Assembly (NCBI GenBank): GCA_947174415.1
Contig: CAMWIW010000002.1
Span: 1-64,000 of the forward strand
Length of the DNA stretch: 64,000 nt
DNA from: an uncultured Clostridia bacterium
Lineage (GTDB): Bacteria > Bacillota > Clostridia > Christensenellales > Borkfalkiaceae
Direction: 5' to 3'
Shown here piece by piece: positions 15,529 to 24,550 of the stretch (its first letter is position 1; the number at the start of each line of letters is the position of its first letter). The position numbers were made by a program, and so were the translations under genes. Under the pieces are notes generated by a model. It had not been told where the DNA came from. It made no database searches and worked only from the letters and a program-made list of their open reading frames with translations.

Positions 15529-16566
15529 TTAGTTATTTTTAAGATAGTTAACTCGCAGTTGTCCGCACGCGCCGCCTATATCAACGCCTATCTGGCGACG
15601 TAATGTTGCGGAAAGCCCGCCCTTTTCCAAAAGGCCCAAGAACCTGTAAGCTTCTTTTTCGGTTACGGTTTCTAAGTCCCGTTCTTCGACCTCGTTAAGC
15701 CGTATCAGATTGACGTGGCAGGGCCTGCCCTTTAAAAGCTTTATAAGTCCTTCAGCATGCTCTTCGTCGCAGTTTTCACCGCTTATCAAGGAATACTCGA
15801 AGATGTATCTTCTGCCTGTCTTATCGAAGTAATATTCGCAGGCTTTAAGTATCTCCGAAATGCCGTATTTTTTTGCGACAGGCATTGTGCGCGCGCGGCC
15901 CGCGTCAGTGGTTTGGTGCAGGGATATGGTCAAGTTAACGGGTATTTGCTCATCTGCAAGCGCGTAAATTTTAGGGACGAGACCGCAGGTAGAAAGGGAA
16001 ATATTTCTTGCCGAAATATTGATGCCGCAAGGCGCGGAAACGTTCTTTAAAAATGACAGAACGCTATCGTAATTATCAAGCGGTTCGCCGCTGCCCATAA
16101 GCACGATGTTCGTTACCGCGCGCTTATCGGTATTGCCACCGTGAAGGGCGTTTACTACAAGGACTTGCGAAAGGATTTCACCCGAAGTGAGATTGCGTAC
16201 AAGTCCTTGCAGAGTGCTTGCGCAAAACTTACAGCCCATTCGGCAGCCTACCTGCGTGGAAACGCACTGGGTGTTGCCGTATTTGTACTTCATAAGCACA
16301 CCTTCTATGACGTTGCCGTCCGATAAGGCGAAAAGGTATTTTTCAGTTCCGTCGGAAGAGGTCAGAGTTTGTATTATTTTGACGGGCTCGTCTTCATACT
16401 CTTCCGAAAGCTTTTCGCGCAAGGTGGCGGGAATATTGATTTTGGAAATCTTTTTGCCCTGCATAAGCCCCGCATAGAGCTGTTTTGCGCGGAAGGACTT
16501 TTCACCGAGAGAGAGTATTAAGTTTTCGAGTTCGGAAAAACTCAAATCCTGTAAAATCTTTTTCAT
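15529..16566 (-). CDS. rlmN: 23S rRNA (adenine2503-C2)/tRNA methyltransferase RlmN
   Basis: A radical SAM methyltransferase of 345 residues. The cluster motif CRMGCKFC (CxxxCxxC, about 108-115) is followed by ASTLQGLVRNLTSGEIL; SAM-binding GSGEPLDNYD and the C-terminal catalytic Cys in GGACGQL are present. It modifies A2503 at the peptidyl transferase centre. The start ATG overlaps the rsmB stop by four bases. Confidence 0.98.
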   Translation of the reverse strand: MKKILQDLSFSELENLILSLGEKSFRAKQLYAGLMQGKKISKINIPATLREKLSEEYEDEPVKIIQTLTSSDGTEKYLFALSDGNVIEGVLMKYKYGNTQCVSTQVGCRMGCKFCASTLQGLVRNLTSGEILSQVLVVNALHGGNTDKRAVTNIVLMGSGEPLDNYDSVLSFLKNVSAPCGINISARNISLSTCGLVPKIYALADEQIPVNLTISLHQTTDAGRARTMPVAKKYGISEILKACEYYFDKTGRRYIFEYSLISGENCDEEHAEGLIKLLKGRPCHVNLIRLNEVEERDLETVTEKEAYRFLGLLEKGGLSATLRRQIGVDIGGACGQLRVNYLKNN

Positions 16567-17786
16567 TGTTTTTTAGTGAAAGACGCAAGATAAAAACCTG
16601 CGCCGAGGGATATTTGCGGCAAGAACTGCAAGCCGTATTTCGTTTCTCTGTGTTCAAGAGGCGAAACGGGCTTATTTAAGGCATATTCGGGGTGCAATCG
16701 CATAAAATTGCATACTATGCTGTCGTTTTCTTCGGGCAATACCGAACACGTTGAATAGAACAAAAGTCCGCCCGATTTGACGTAGCGCGAACAATTTTCC
16801 AAAATTGCGAGCTGGACTTTCGTTAAACTTTCGATATCGCTCTCTTTGCGGAAAAGCTTAATATCGGGGTTTTCGTTTATAACGCCCGTACCCGAACAGG
16901 GAACGTCGCAAAGCACGGTATCGAACTTGTTTTCAAATTCGGGATTGAAAACGGTGCTGTCGGCTTGGACTGCCATCAGATTAGTTACCCCCATTCTTTG
17001 CGCGTAGGAATTGATTAATTCCACGCGGTGCGGATGAAGTTCGGTAGAAGTTACGCTTTTGCACCTTTTCGCAAGGAGAACGGACTTGCCGCCGGGGGCA
17101 GCACAAGCGTCCAAAAGAGAGTCGCAGGCAGGAATTGCCGAGCAAATTGCAACTGAACCGACCGATTGAAAGGTGTAATCGCCCGTAAAAAAGTTTTCGT
17201 CCCGTACGAAATTGTTAAAAATAAATAAGTTTTCAAAGGGAGTGTTTGTATGTGGCTTATCCAAATATTTTTCAGCGCCGCGCTCAAAACGCACGCAAAG
17301 CCCTAAGCTCGGCGCTGTGAGAATTTGAGCTGCTTCCGACTTGTAACTGCGCCTTAGTTTCTTAACGAGCCACAGGGGCGCGCTGCACTCTACAGACGTT
17401 CTCTCGTCCGCTTTTTCAGGCAGAGAGGGGATTTTATAAGTTCTTAAAAACGCATTAACAAAACCCGCCGCGCCCTCTTTGCCGAGTTTTTTAGTGAGCT
17501 CCACCGCATAATCGACTACCATATAGTCGTGTTTCGATAAAAATTCGAGCATATAGAGCGCGATTTTCAGAATAATTTTTATAGAGGCTTTGGGTTGCTT
17601 TTTTGCGTTAGACCCCAATATATACTCCAAATAAACGTCTTTTTCAAGCACGCCGTAACATATTTTTACGGTGCGCGGCTTGTTCAAAGGTTCTATCGGC
17701 GTTTCCGAAACGGACTGCTTTAAAAACTTGCCGTCCTTATAAACTTTTGAAAGTATTAAGTAAGGGTCGGTTAAGGGATTAGTCAA
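16563..17786 (-). CDS. rsmB: 16S rRNA (cytosine967-C5) methyltransferase RsmB
   Basis: 407 residues with an N-terminal NusB-like helical domain (about 1-130) and a C-terminal SAM methyltransferase. SAM motif DACAAPGGKSVLLA, catalytic Cys pair in CDVPCSGTG and FYSTCSVLPEEND are visible. It overlaps fmt by eight bases and rlmN by four, keeping the def-fmt-rsmB-rlmN order of Firmicutes. Confidence 0.95.
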   Translation of the reverse strand: MTNPLTDPYLILSKVYKDGKFLKQSVSETPIEPLNKPRTVKICYGVLEKDVYLEYILGSNAKKQPKASIKIILKIALYMLEFLSKHDYMVVDYAVELTKKLGKEGAAGFVNAFLRTYKIPSLPEKADERTSVECSAPLWLVKKLRRSYKSEAAQILTAPSLGLCVRFERGAEKYLDKPHTNTPFENLFIFNNFVRDENFFTGDYTFQSVGSVAICSAIPACDSLLDACAAPGGKSVLLAKRCKSVTSTELHPHRVELINSYAQRMGVTNLMAVQADSTVFNPEFENKFDTVLCDVPCSGTGVINENPDIKLFRKESDIESLTKVQLAILENCSRYVKSGGLLFYSTCSVLPEENDSIVCNFMRLHPEYALNKPVSPLEHRETKYGLQFLPQISLGAGFYLASFTKKQ

Positions 17787-18696
17787 GAACGTCGCCCACC
17801 TTTATCTTTCTGCCGTTGACGAAATCGGCAGCTTTCATTCTTTTGCCGCCCGCGGGCTGCAACTCGGTGATTAATATTGAGCCTTCACCGCATTGAACGG
17901 CTATTCCGCGCTTGTCCGCCGAGAGAACTTCGCCCGCTTTCCCGCCCGCAAGTTCGCAAAGCCGAGCATTATAAATATTTAAAATTGTTCCGTTAAAGTT
18001 GCAAAATGCAGCGGGTGCAGGGCTGAAAGCCTTTATTAAACGGCATATATGTTGGGGGGAACGGGTAAAATCAAGTTTACCGTCCTCCTTTTTCACCTTA
18101 GTGCAATAAGTGGCTTTTGCGTCGTCCTGCATAAGCAGTTGGGTGCTACCGTTTTCCAAAAGTCCGACAGCCTCCAACGCCGCCTCTGCGCCCAATTCAG
18201 ACAGTTTTTCCGTCAATTCACCGCAAGTGAGGTCTCCGACTTCGCATCTTTTGACAAGCAAAATATCACCCGTATCGAGGGCAAGCTCGGTTTTCATAAT
18301 CGTTACGCCTGTATACAATTCACCCCCTAATATGGCCGATTGAATGGGTGATGCACCGCGGAATTTAGGCAAAAGCGAGGCGTGAATATTCCAAACCCCG
18401 CCTTTAAAACAGTTTAAAACTTCCTGCGTCAAAATCTGTCCGTAGGCGCAAGTTATCATTACGTCGGCGTTCAAGGCACGGAGCGTATCGCAATTTTCAC
18501 GAATTTTTTTAAAGTCGTAGACCGGCACGCCTTGGGATAAAGCGAAAGCCTTAACGGGCGTAGGAGTTAAAATTTGCTTTCTGCCGACGGGCTTGTCGGG
18601 CTGGGTTATTACGGCTACGACTTCTTTCCCACTTTGAAGAAGATTTTTAAGTGCGGGAACGGCAAATTCCGGCGAGCCTGCAAAAACGATTTTCAT
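17779..18696 (-). CDS. fmt: Methionyl-tRNA formyltransferase
   Basis: 305 residues. Starts MKIVFAGSPEFAVPALKNLL, has the catalytic/formyl-folate region SLLPKFRGASPIQSAI with the preceding NIHAS, and DTGDILLVKR. It formylates initiator Met-tRNA; the product is later deformylated by Def encoded just upstream. The open frame extends upstream into def, but the start at 18696 is set by GGAGG four bases past the spacer and by the family N-terminus; it begins one base after the def stop. Confidence 0.97.
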   Translation of the reverse strand: MKIVFAGSPEFAVPALKNLLQSGKEVVAVITQPDKPVGRKQILTPTPVKAFALSQGVPVYDFKKIRENCDTLRALNADVMITCAYGQILTQEVLNCFKGGVWNIHASLLPKFRGASPIQSAILGGELYTGVTIMKTELALDTGDILLVKRCEVGDLTCGELTEKLSELGAEAALEAVGLLENGSTQLLMQDDAKATYCTKVKKEDGKLDFTRSPQHICRLIKAFSPAPAAFCNFNGTILNIYNARLCELAGGKAGEVLSADKRGIAVQCGEGSILITELQPAGGKRMKAADFVNGRKIKVGDVLD

Positions 18697-18697
18697 T

Positions 18698-19159
18698 TTA
18701 GTCCTCCGCCAAATCGTAAAGCTCGTCCGCCTTGTCGGTGTATAAAACTCCGTCGAGATGGTCGAGTTCATGGCAGACGGCGCGGGCAAAGAAACCCTCA
18801 GCCGTGAGCTTGTGTTTTTTACCGAACCTGTCGCGGTATTCTGCCTTGACTTTGTTGGGACGGCGAACAGTGCCCTGCTTTCCCTTGACCGAAAGGCAGC
18901 CTTCAGGACCGACCTGTTCACCCTTAGTGGAAATTATGACGGGGTTGATAAGTTCGAAAAAACCCTCTTCGACGTCGATTACCACCACCCTTATAGGCAG
19001 ACCTATCTGCGGAGCGGCAAGTCCCGCGCCGTTCTCGGCGCGGACTGTTTCTTTCATATCGGCAAGAAGCTGCCAAAGCTCGGAATTAAAAGTTCTTACT
19101 TCCTTGCATTTTTCTCTTAACACGGGGTCGCCCGTCTGTACGACGAATTTAACTGACAT
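18698..19159 (-). CDS. def: Peptide deformylase
   Basis: The 153-residue metalloenzyme removes the N-formyl group from nascent proteins. All three family motifs are intact: GAGLAAPQIG (about 43-52), EGCLSV (about 87-92) and HELDHLDG (HExxH, about 129-136). It is cotranscribed with priA upstream and fmt downstream. Confidence 0.98.
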   Translation of the reverse strand: MSVKFVVQTGDPVLREKCKEVRTFNSELWQLLADMKETVRAENGAGLAAPQIGLPIRVVVIDVEEGFFELINPVIISTKGEQVGPEGCLSVKGKQGTVRRPNKVKAEYRDRFGKKHKLTAEGFFARAVCHELDHLDGVLYTDKADELYDLAED

Positions 19160-19167
19160 AAAAGCTC

Positions 19168-21339
19168 CTATGATAAATTTGTGGGATTTTCTTCCACGTA
19201 GACGAGTACGTAAGGTGTAGTGTTGGAAACCGCTATTTCGTAAATTTTTTGCAACAGCGCGTCGTCTTTTAAACGCATAAGCACCTGATAGCGGTGTTTG
19301 CCCTGAATTTTTTTCACGGGCGAATGCATTTTATTGAGGAAAATGAACCGTTTAGGCTGAGCCTTTCTCAATTCCTCTATTTCAAAATATACAGATTTTA
19401 ACGCTTCAAGCGTCTTTTTATCGTCCTCGCCCGTTACCATTACGCGGCAAATGAGCGAATACGGCGGAAAAAGCGTTGCTTTTCGTATCTGAATTTCGTT
19501 ATTAAAAAAGCCCGTATAGTCGTAATTTACGGCGTAGCGGAGAATGTAATTTTCGGGACAGTAAGTTTGTAAAACGACCTTGCCTTTGTCGTCCGCCCTG
19601 CCGCTTCTGCCTGAAACCTGCGTTATAAGCTGAAAAGTGCGCTCTCCGCTACGGTAGTCCGAAAACTGTAAACTCATATCGGCGTCCAGAATTCCGACTA
19701 ACGTTACAGCGGGGAAGTCGTGGCCCTTTGCTATCATCTGAGTTCCAACGAGAATATCTGCCTCTTTACTTGCAAACTTTTTTAAAATTTTATAGTGCCC
19801 GTCCTTACCTGAAACGGTGTCGTTATCCATTCTAATAATGCGGGCTTGGGGGAAAAGCGACGTAAGCTCGGCAACTACTCTTTGCGTACCCGTACCGCTG
19901 TAACGGATATGTACGCCGCCGCAGTCGGGACAAGCGGGCAACATTCTGTACTTTGCACCGCAATAATGGCATTTTAAACAGTCCTCTTCGCTGTGGTAAG
20001 TCAGCGAAACGTCGCAATTTTCGCACTTGGCAACGTAGCCGCAGTCGCGGCAGATTACCTTTTGCGAATAGCCGCGGCGATTAAGAAATATAATCGCTTG
20101 GTTGCCGCATTTCAAGGTTGCGTCAAGCTCTTCGCGCAGCGCCGAAGAAAATGGCGAAGGGTTGCCGCGCTTGACTTCCTTACGCATATCCGCGATTATA
20201 ATTTCAGGCAAAGGTCTTTTATTTATCCTCTCGGGCAACGTAATAAGATTGTATTCGCCCTCGGTTGCAGCAAGGTAGCTCTCCACGGAAGGCGTCGCAC
20301 TGCCTAAGATAAGTTTGCAGCCGTTGTACTCGGCGCGGAGCTTTGCTATTTCCACCGTAGAATAGCGGGGAGCGGTTTCGGACAGATACGAAGTATCGTG
20401 TTCCTCGTCGATTATTATCGCGCCTAAATTTTCAAGGGGGGCAAAAATCGCGCTTCTTGCGCCTATCGCTATCTTTGCCTCGCCCGAACGAAGCCGCCAC
20501 CACTCGTCGAATTTTTCACCTGCGGAAAGCCCGCTGTGCAAAATAGCCGCCTCGCCCTTAAAGCGTGCGCGAAGCTGAGAAAGCATTTGGGGCGTTAAAG
20601 AAATTTCGGGCACGAGAAAGATTGCCGATTTGCCTTTTTTAATTTCGTTTGCGATAAGTTGAAGATAAATTTCGGTTTTGCCGCTGCCCGTAACGCCGTG
20701 CAGAAGATGCACCGTTTTAGAAGAATTTTCAATGCTTTTTATTGCATTGCCCTGCATATATGTTAAAGTTTTGGGCTTTTCTTCATAATAATTTCCCAAA
20801 ACGGGGTTACGTTTTATTTGGCGTTTTTCAACCGTTATTGCGCCCTTTTCAACAAGAGAATTGACGGCGGCGCGGCCGTATTCGTTGCAAAGCGCGGTAT
20901 AATCGTATTCGTCTATACCCTGCAAGAAAACTACAATTTCCTGCTGCTTTTTTGCTGTTTTTGAGATTGGTACGCTGATATGCGAGAGTTTTGCGTATTT
21001 TCTATAAACTTCGTGCACTTTTCCAAGGCGCATTTCGGAAGGCAAAAACAAACGAAGCGCCGCGGCTTTGGGAACTTTATAGCGCGAAGAAATGCGCTCC
21101 ATCAGCGAAAAACATTCGGATTGAAGCGCAGGCAATTCGTCGAATACTTCGGCTATCGGTTTGACTTTTTCGGGTGGATAGACGGAAGCTTCCTTTACGC
21201 TTAAAACGAAGCCGTCTATTATCCTTCCGCCGAAAGGTACTTTAACGCGACATCCCGCCGTTAAATCCGGCGGGCAAGAGTATTCGAATATTCTGTCCAC
21301 TTGGCTGTGGGCTATGTCAACAATAACCTCTGCGTACAC
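19168..21339 (-). CDS. priA: Primosomal protein N' (replication restart helicase PriA)
   Basis: 723 residues. N-terminal 3'-DNA-binding domain, Walker A HGVTGSGKTEIYLQ (about 214-227), Walker B IIIDEEHD, two zinc sites in CRDCGYVAKCENCDVSL and CHYCGAKYRMLPACPDCGG, and VSGRSGRADDKGKV near helicase motif VI. It reloads the replisome at repaired forks. Spacing to rpoZ is 10 bp. Confidence 0.98.
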   Translation of the reverse strand: MYAEVIVDIAHSQVDRIFEYSCPPDLTAGCRVKVPFGGRIIDGFVLSVKEASVYPPEKVKPIAEVFDELPALQSECFSLMERISSRYKVPKAAALRLFLPSEMRLGKVHEVYRKYAKLSHISVPISKTAKKQQEIVVFLQGIDEYDYTALCNEYGRAAVNSLVEKGAITVEKRQIKRNPVLGNYYEEKPKTLTYMQGNAIKSIENSSKTVHLLHGVTGSGKTEIYLQLIANEIKKGKSAIFLVPEISLTPQMLSQLRARFKGEAAILHSGLSAGEKFDEWWRLRSGEAKIAIGARSAIFAPLENLGAIIIDEEHDTSYLSETAPRYSTVEIAKLRAEYNGCKLILGSATPSVESYLAATEGEYNLITLPERINKRPLPEIIIADMRKEVKRGNPSPFSSALREELDATLKCGNQAIIFLNRRGYSQKVICRDCGYVAKCENCDVSLTYHSEEDCLKCHYCGAKYRMLPACPDCGGVHIRYSGTGTQRVVAELTSLFPQARIIRMDNDTVSGKDGHYKILKKFASKEADILVGTQMIAKGHDFPAVTLVGILDADMSLQFSDYRSGERTFQLITQVSGRSGRADDKGKVVLQTYCPENYILRYAVNYDYTGFFNNEIQIRKATLFPPYSLICRVMVTGEDDKKTLEALKSVYFEIEELRKAQPKRFIFLNKMHSPVKKIQGKHRYQVLMRLKDDALLQKIYEIAVSNTTPYVLVYVEENPTNLS

Positions 21340-21349
21340 TTGGGGGAGA

Positions 21350-21568
21350 TTAGTCCTTTACGCATTTAACTTTACCGCTTGCGATTTCGCGCGAGGCAAC
21401 GGCAAGCTCTTTTATAATCTCCTTGCTGTTCGCGTTCTGTCCTGCGGTCTGTTCGATTATCTGCCTTGCGCGTTTTGATGCAACTACGCAAAGGCAATAG
21501 CGCGAAACGGGCTGCCCGTCCGTGCCGAGTTGTTCGATAAGTAAGTCAACGGGGGGATAATTTATCAT
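21350..21568 (-). CDS. rpoZ: RNA polymerase omega subunit
   Basis: A 72-residue small subunit that helps RNA polymerase assembly. It has PPVDLLIEQL at the start and the conserved SRYCLCVVASKRARQIIE helix (about 22-39). It overlaps gmk by four bases, the usual gmk-rpoZ pair. Confidence 0.93.
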   Translation of the reverse strand: MINYPPVDLLIEQLGTDGQPVSRYCLCVVASKRARQIIEQTAGQNANSKEIIKELAVASREIASGKVKCVKD

Positions 21569-22128
21569 ATATTTACTCCTTTTAATTCTTTGATTAAGTT
21601 ATTTAATCGTTTTACGCAAGCTTCAAGGTCGTCGTTAACGACCGAATAGTCGTACAATTCCTGTTTGGAAAGCTCGTATTCCGCTCTTTTGATGCGGCGG
21701 TCTATCTCGTCCTCACTCTCCGTTGCCCTGCCTTTAAGGCGGTTTCTTAACGCTTCTTGCGACGGGGGCAACAGCATAATGAGGATAGCCTCGGGATAAG
21801 ATTTTTTTACTTGCAACGCGCCGTTTACGTCTATTTCGAGAATGACGTCGTGCGTTTCAAGCTGTTTTTCAACGAATTTTCTGGGCGTACCGTAGTAATT
21901 TTCAAAGTGGTTGGAATACTCTAAAAAGCCGTTTTCTTCAACCGTTTTTAAAAATTGCTCCTTACTTATAAAGAAGTAAGACTTACCGTCCACCTCACCT
22001 TCGCGCATTTTTCGTGTGGTGCAGGAAACGCTTAACGCATAACCGTCCGAAGATGAGAGAAGTTTTTTTAAAACCGTGCCTTTACCTACGCCCGAAGGTC
22101 CGGACAGCACTATCAACAAATTTTTCAT
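21565..22128 (-). CDS. gmk: Guanylate kinase
   Basis: 187 residues, phosphorylates GMP to GDP. P-loop SGPSGVGKGTVLKKLL (9-24), GMP-binding SCTTRKMREGEVDGKSYFF and EIDVNGALQVKK are intact. It lies four bases after the yicC stop and overlaps rpoZ. Confidence 0.98.
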   Translation of the reverse strand: MKNLLIVLSGPSGVGKGTVLKKLLSSSDGYALSVSCTTRKMREGEVDGKSYFFISKEQFLKTVEENGFLEYSNHFENYYGTPRKFVEKQLETHDVILEIDVNGALQVKKSYPEAILIMLLPPSQEALRNRLKGRATESEDEIDRRIKRAEYELSKQELYDYSVVNDDLEACVKRLNNLIKELKGVNI

Positions 22129-22132
22129 AGGC

Positions 22133-23008
22133 TTACTCGACGTTCTGTACTTGCTCCCTGACCTTTTCGATTTCGTTCTTTAAAGCAAGCCCCAACCTTG
22201 TTATTTCCAAATCGTTGGATTTTGAACAGATCGTGTTAGTTTCGCGGTTAAATTCCTGAACGAGGAAGTCAAGCTTTCTTCCGACGAGGGTTTCTCGGCA
22301 GATTTCGCGGAATTGCGAGATATGGGAATGAAGGCGTGTCAGCTCTTCGTCTATATTGCTTTTGTCGGCAAAGAGCGCGGCTTCGGTTAACAGCCTGCCC
22401 TCGTCCACTTCGACACCCTCCAAAATCTTTTTCATTTTGGTTTCGAGCTTCTGTCTGTAATTCTGAACGACCGCAGGAGCGCGTTTTTCGACCTCGCCTA
22501 CGAGGTGTTCTATCGTTTTCATTCTCGAAAGCATATCCTCTTCGAGTTTTTTGCCCTCCACCTTGCGCATTGCGTTGAGTTTTTCGAGAGCAACGGAAAG
22601 CGCCGACTTTAACGCAGTTAAAATTTCTTCGTCGGCTGCGGCTACGTCCTCGCTCTTTATAACGTCGGGGTAGCGCAGAACGCCGCTTACGCTTATATCG
22701 TCCTGAATTTCAGGAAAGAGATTTTTTATGCGCGACGCCGCGGCAACGTAAGATTTAGCCGTTTCTTCGTCGAGGTAGAGGTTTTTCTCGCGCTCGCGTT
22801 TATCAGATAAGGAAACGAAGATATCGGCATGCCCGCGCGTAAGCTTTTCACGCAGTGCGGTGCGGACGGTTTCCTCGTGAGCGACTAAAATTCTGGGGGC
22901 TTTAACCGCCGCGTCGAGATAGCGGTTGTTTACTGTTTTAACCTCAACCGTCAGTTCGATACCGCCGTTTTTATATTCGCCCCTGCCGTAACCCGTCATA
23001 CTGTACAT
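22133..23008 (-). CDS. YicC/YloC family endoribonuclease-like protein
   Basis: 291 residues beginning MYSMTGYGRGEYKNGGIELTVEVK..., the signature YicC N-terminus, and ending with the DUF1732 region DFLVQEFNRETNTICSKSNDLEIT. Members act as endoribonucleases in E. coli and Bacillus. It heads the long minus-strand operon down to the dipeptidase and is the usual neighbour of gmk. Confidence 0.93.
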   Translation of the reverse strand: MYSMTGYGRGEYKNGGIELTVEVKTVNNRYLDAAVKAPRILVAHEETVRTALREKLTRGHADIFVSLSDKREREKNLYLDEETAKSYVAAASRIKNLFPEIQDDISVSGVLRYPDVIKSEDVAAADEEILTALKSALSVALEKLNAMRKVEGKKLEEDMLSRMKTIEHLVGEVEKRAPAVVQNYRQKLETKMKKILEGVEVDEGRLLTEAALFADKSNIDEELTRLHSHISQFREICRETLVGRKLDFLVQEFNRETNTICSKSNDLEITRLGLALKNEIEKVREQVQNVE

Positions 23009-23081
23009 CGTAACACCTCAGCTAAGCTGTAAATTATTATATAATTTAATTATAGCAGTGTTTTTCGTAAAATACAAGTAA

Positions 23082-23117
23082 AAGCGGCGTTTTGAAAAAT
23101 TTTTCAAAACGCCGCTT
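23082..23117. terminator. Terminator of the maltose-acetyltransferase-like gene
   Basis: AAGCGGCGTTTTGAAAA pairs with TTTTCAAAACGCCGCTT; the stem includes its own A/T flank and works on both strands. Confidence 0.8.
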
Positions 23118-23123
23118 ATTAAG

Positions 23124-23741
23124 TTAAAAAAGTTCTTTTTTCAAACTGATTGCGTCTTTTGCGGTTATTTTTCTTACCAGACGGCACGGAACGCCGTAGG
23201 CAAGAGTATTTTCGGGAATTTCGCCAGAAACGACCGAGCCTGCGCCTATCACACAACCCGAGCCTATTTTTGCGCCGGCAAGAATAGTTACGTTGCCCGC
23301 AATCCAACAGTTATCGCCTATCGTAATAGGCGCGCCGTACTCTTTATCCGTAATATAACCTTTTTCGTGAGTATAAGGGTTTCTGTCCTCGAACCTCAAC
23401 GGATGCAAGGGAGTTAAAACGGACACGTTAGGTCCGAAGAATACGTTGTCGCCTATCGTAACGGGACAGGTATCCAAAACGGTCAGATTGAAGTTAGCGT
23501 AAAAATTTTTACCTACAGTTGTAAATACGCCGTAATCGAAATGGACAGGTCCTTGAAGATAAGTACCTTCGCCCCTGTTTGGCAAAAGTTTATCGAGAAT
23601 TTTTTCTCTTTTTTTAAAGCGAGTGTCGGGTGTACTGTTGTACTTTAAACACAGCGCATGTGCGCGTGAGCTTAATTCTCTCAACCCGCCGTCGTGCGGG
23701 TCGTAGATTTTACCCGCAAGCATCTTTCCTTTTTCCGTCAT
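23124..23741 (-). CDS. Maltose/galactoside O-acetyltransferase family protein
   Basis: 205 residues, left-handed beta-helix acetyltransferase of the Maa/LacA type. An N-terminal helical Mac domain (KMLAGKIYDPHDGGL) is followed by hexapeptide repeats, the catalytic His in PLHPLRFEDRN and GAPITIGDNCWIAGNVTILAGAKIG. It acetylates sugars with acetyl-CoA; the exact substrate is unknown. Its promoter places +1 on the ATG, so it is probably leaderless. Confidence 0.9.
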   Translation of the reverse strand: MTEKGKMLAGKIYDPHDGGLRELSSRAHALCLKYNSTPDTRFKKREKILDKLLPNRGEGTYLQGPVHFDYGVFTTVGKNFYANFNLTVLDTCPVTIGDNVFFGPNVSVLTPLHPLRFEDRNPYTHEKGYITDKEYGAPITIGDNCWIAGNVTILAGAKIGSGCVIGAGSVVSGEIPENTLAYGVPCRLVRKITAKDAISLKKELF

Positions 23742-23747
23742 AATTCA

Positions 23748-23775
23748 ATTATAACCGATTTCGCTTGGTTGTCAA
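23748..23775 (-). promoter_or_regulatory. Leaderless promoter of the acetyltransferase gene
   Basis: On the minus strand TTGACA (23775-23770), a 16-bp spacer and TATAAT (23753-23748). The sixth base after the -10 is followed by ATG, so the predicted +1 (23741) is the A of the start codon; no Shine-Dalgarno can fit. Confidence 0.75.
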
Positions 23776-23779
23776 TAGT

Positions 23780-24448
23780 TCAGTAGTCGTTTTTAGCGTC
23801 GGCAGTGATACCTTTTATTCGCGTTGTAACGAGGTGATAATTGTTTCTGGGACTTACTTCAAACAGGGTAATATTTTGCGTTGAAGTAGCAATTGCCCCC
23901 GATATATCCGCGAAATAAGCCGTTTTCCCCGCTGTCATAATTACGGGAATTCCGTACAGATACGAATAGGCGCGAATGAGAAGCGGCGGGACGTTATCGC
24001 GCAGCTCCTCCAACAAAACTATGATTATGTTGCAACCGCACATAGACAGGCTTTTGAAGGTGTCGGGAAAGAGTAAATCGTTTTCTACGCACAGTCCGAC
24101 TTTGCAGCCGTTGACGCGGTAAAAGCCGAGAGACGAGCCGCTTTTGTAGTCCTCGCAGTCGAGGACGTGGAGCATATCGGAGATGCCTAGGAGCTTGCCC
24201 CTGTCCGACACTGCCGCGGACTTTCTTACAAGTCCGCGGCTTACCGTTTTACAGCCGCATACAAGTCCGCAACCGTTATCCTTGGATAACCTTGCGACTT
24301 TATCGAACTTATCCGTTTCGCCTTTAAGCTCGCTTTCATAGTCCACTTCGCCCAAGCCGCCGAACCCGAATACTGCAACGTCGCAGTCGGGAAGTTCTTC
24401 GCGCTCGACCGAGCCGTCGTTAACAACGCAAAATACCATATTGTACAT
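23780..24448 (-). CDS. Nitrilase-fold protein lacking the catalytic triad
   Basis: 222 residues, short for the carbon-nitrogen hydrolase family (about 260-300). The fold signature is visible in KVGLCVENDLLFPDTFKSL followed by CGCNIIIVLLEE and the helix LLIRAYSYLYGIPVIMTA. The Glu-Lys-Cys triad is not: the DxVVFPE Glu is Phe29 (DVAVFGFGG), the YRKxHL Lys is Met92 (SDMLHV), and the ICYDxRFPE Cys is Glu122, with a Cys two positions earlier (Cys120). It is therefore probably a non-enzymatic relative. No clear ribosome site was seen; Met4 is an alternative start. Confidence 0.65.
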   Translation of the reverse strand: MYNMVFCVVNDGSVEREELPDCDVAVFGFGGLGEVDYESELKGETDKFDKVARLSKDNGCGLVCGCKTVSRGLVRKSAAVSDRGKLLGISDMLHVLDCEDYKSGSSLGFYRVNGCKVGLCVENDLLFPDTFKSLSMCGCNIIIVLLEELRDNVPPLLIRAYSYLYGIPVIMTAGKTAYFADISGAIATSTQNITLFEVSPRNNYHLVTTRIKGITADAKNDY

Positions 24449-24550
24449 TTTATTACGGCGGCTTGAAATATGTTAAAAAACGGTTTTATTTGCTTTTATG
24501 TAAGCATATCTTATTTAAAAAGCGCGATTTGCGCCCATAGAGGTGAAAGA

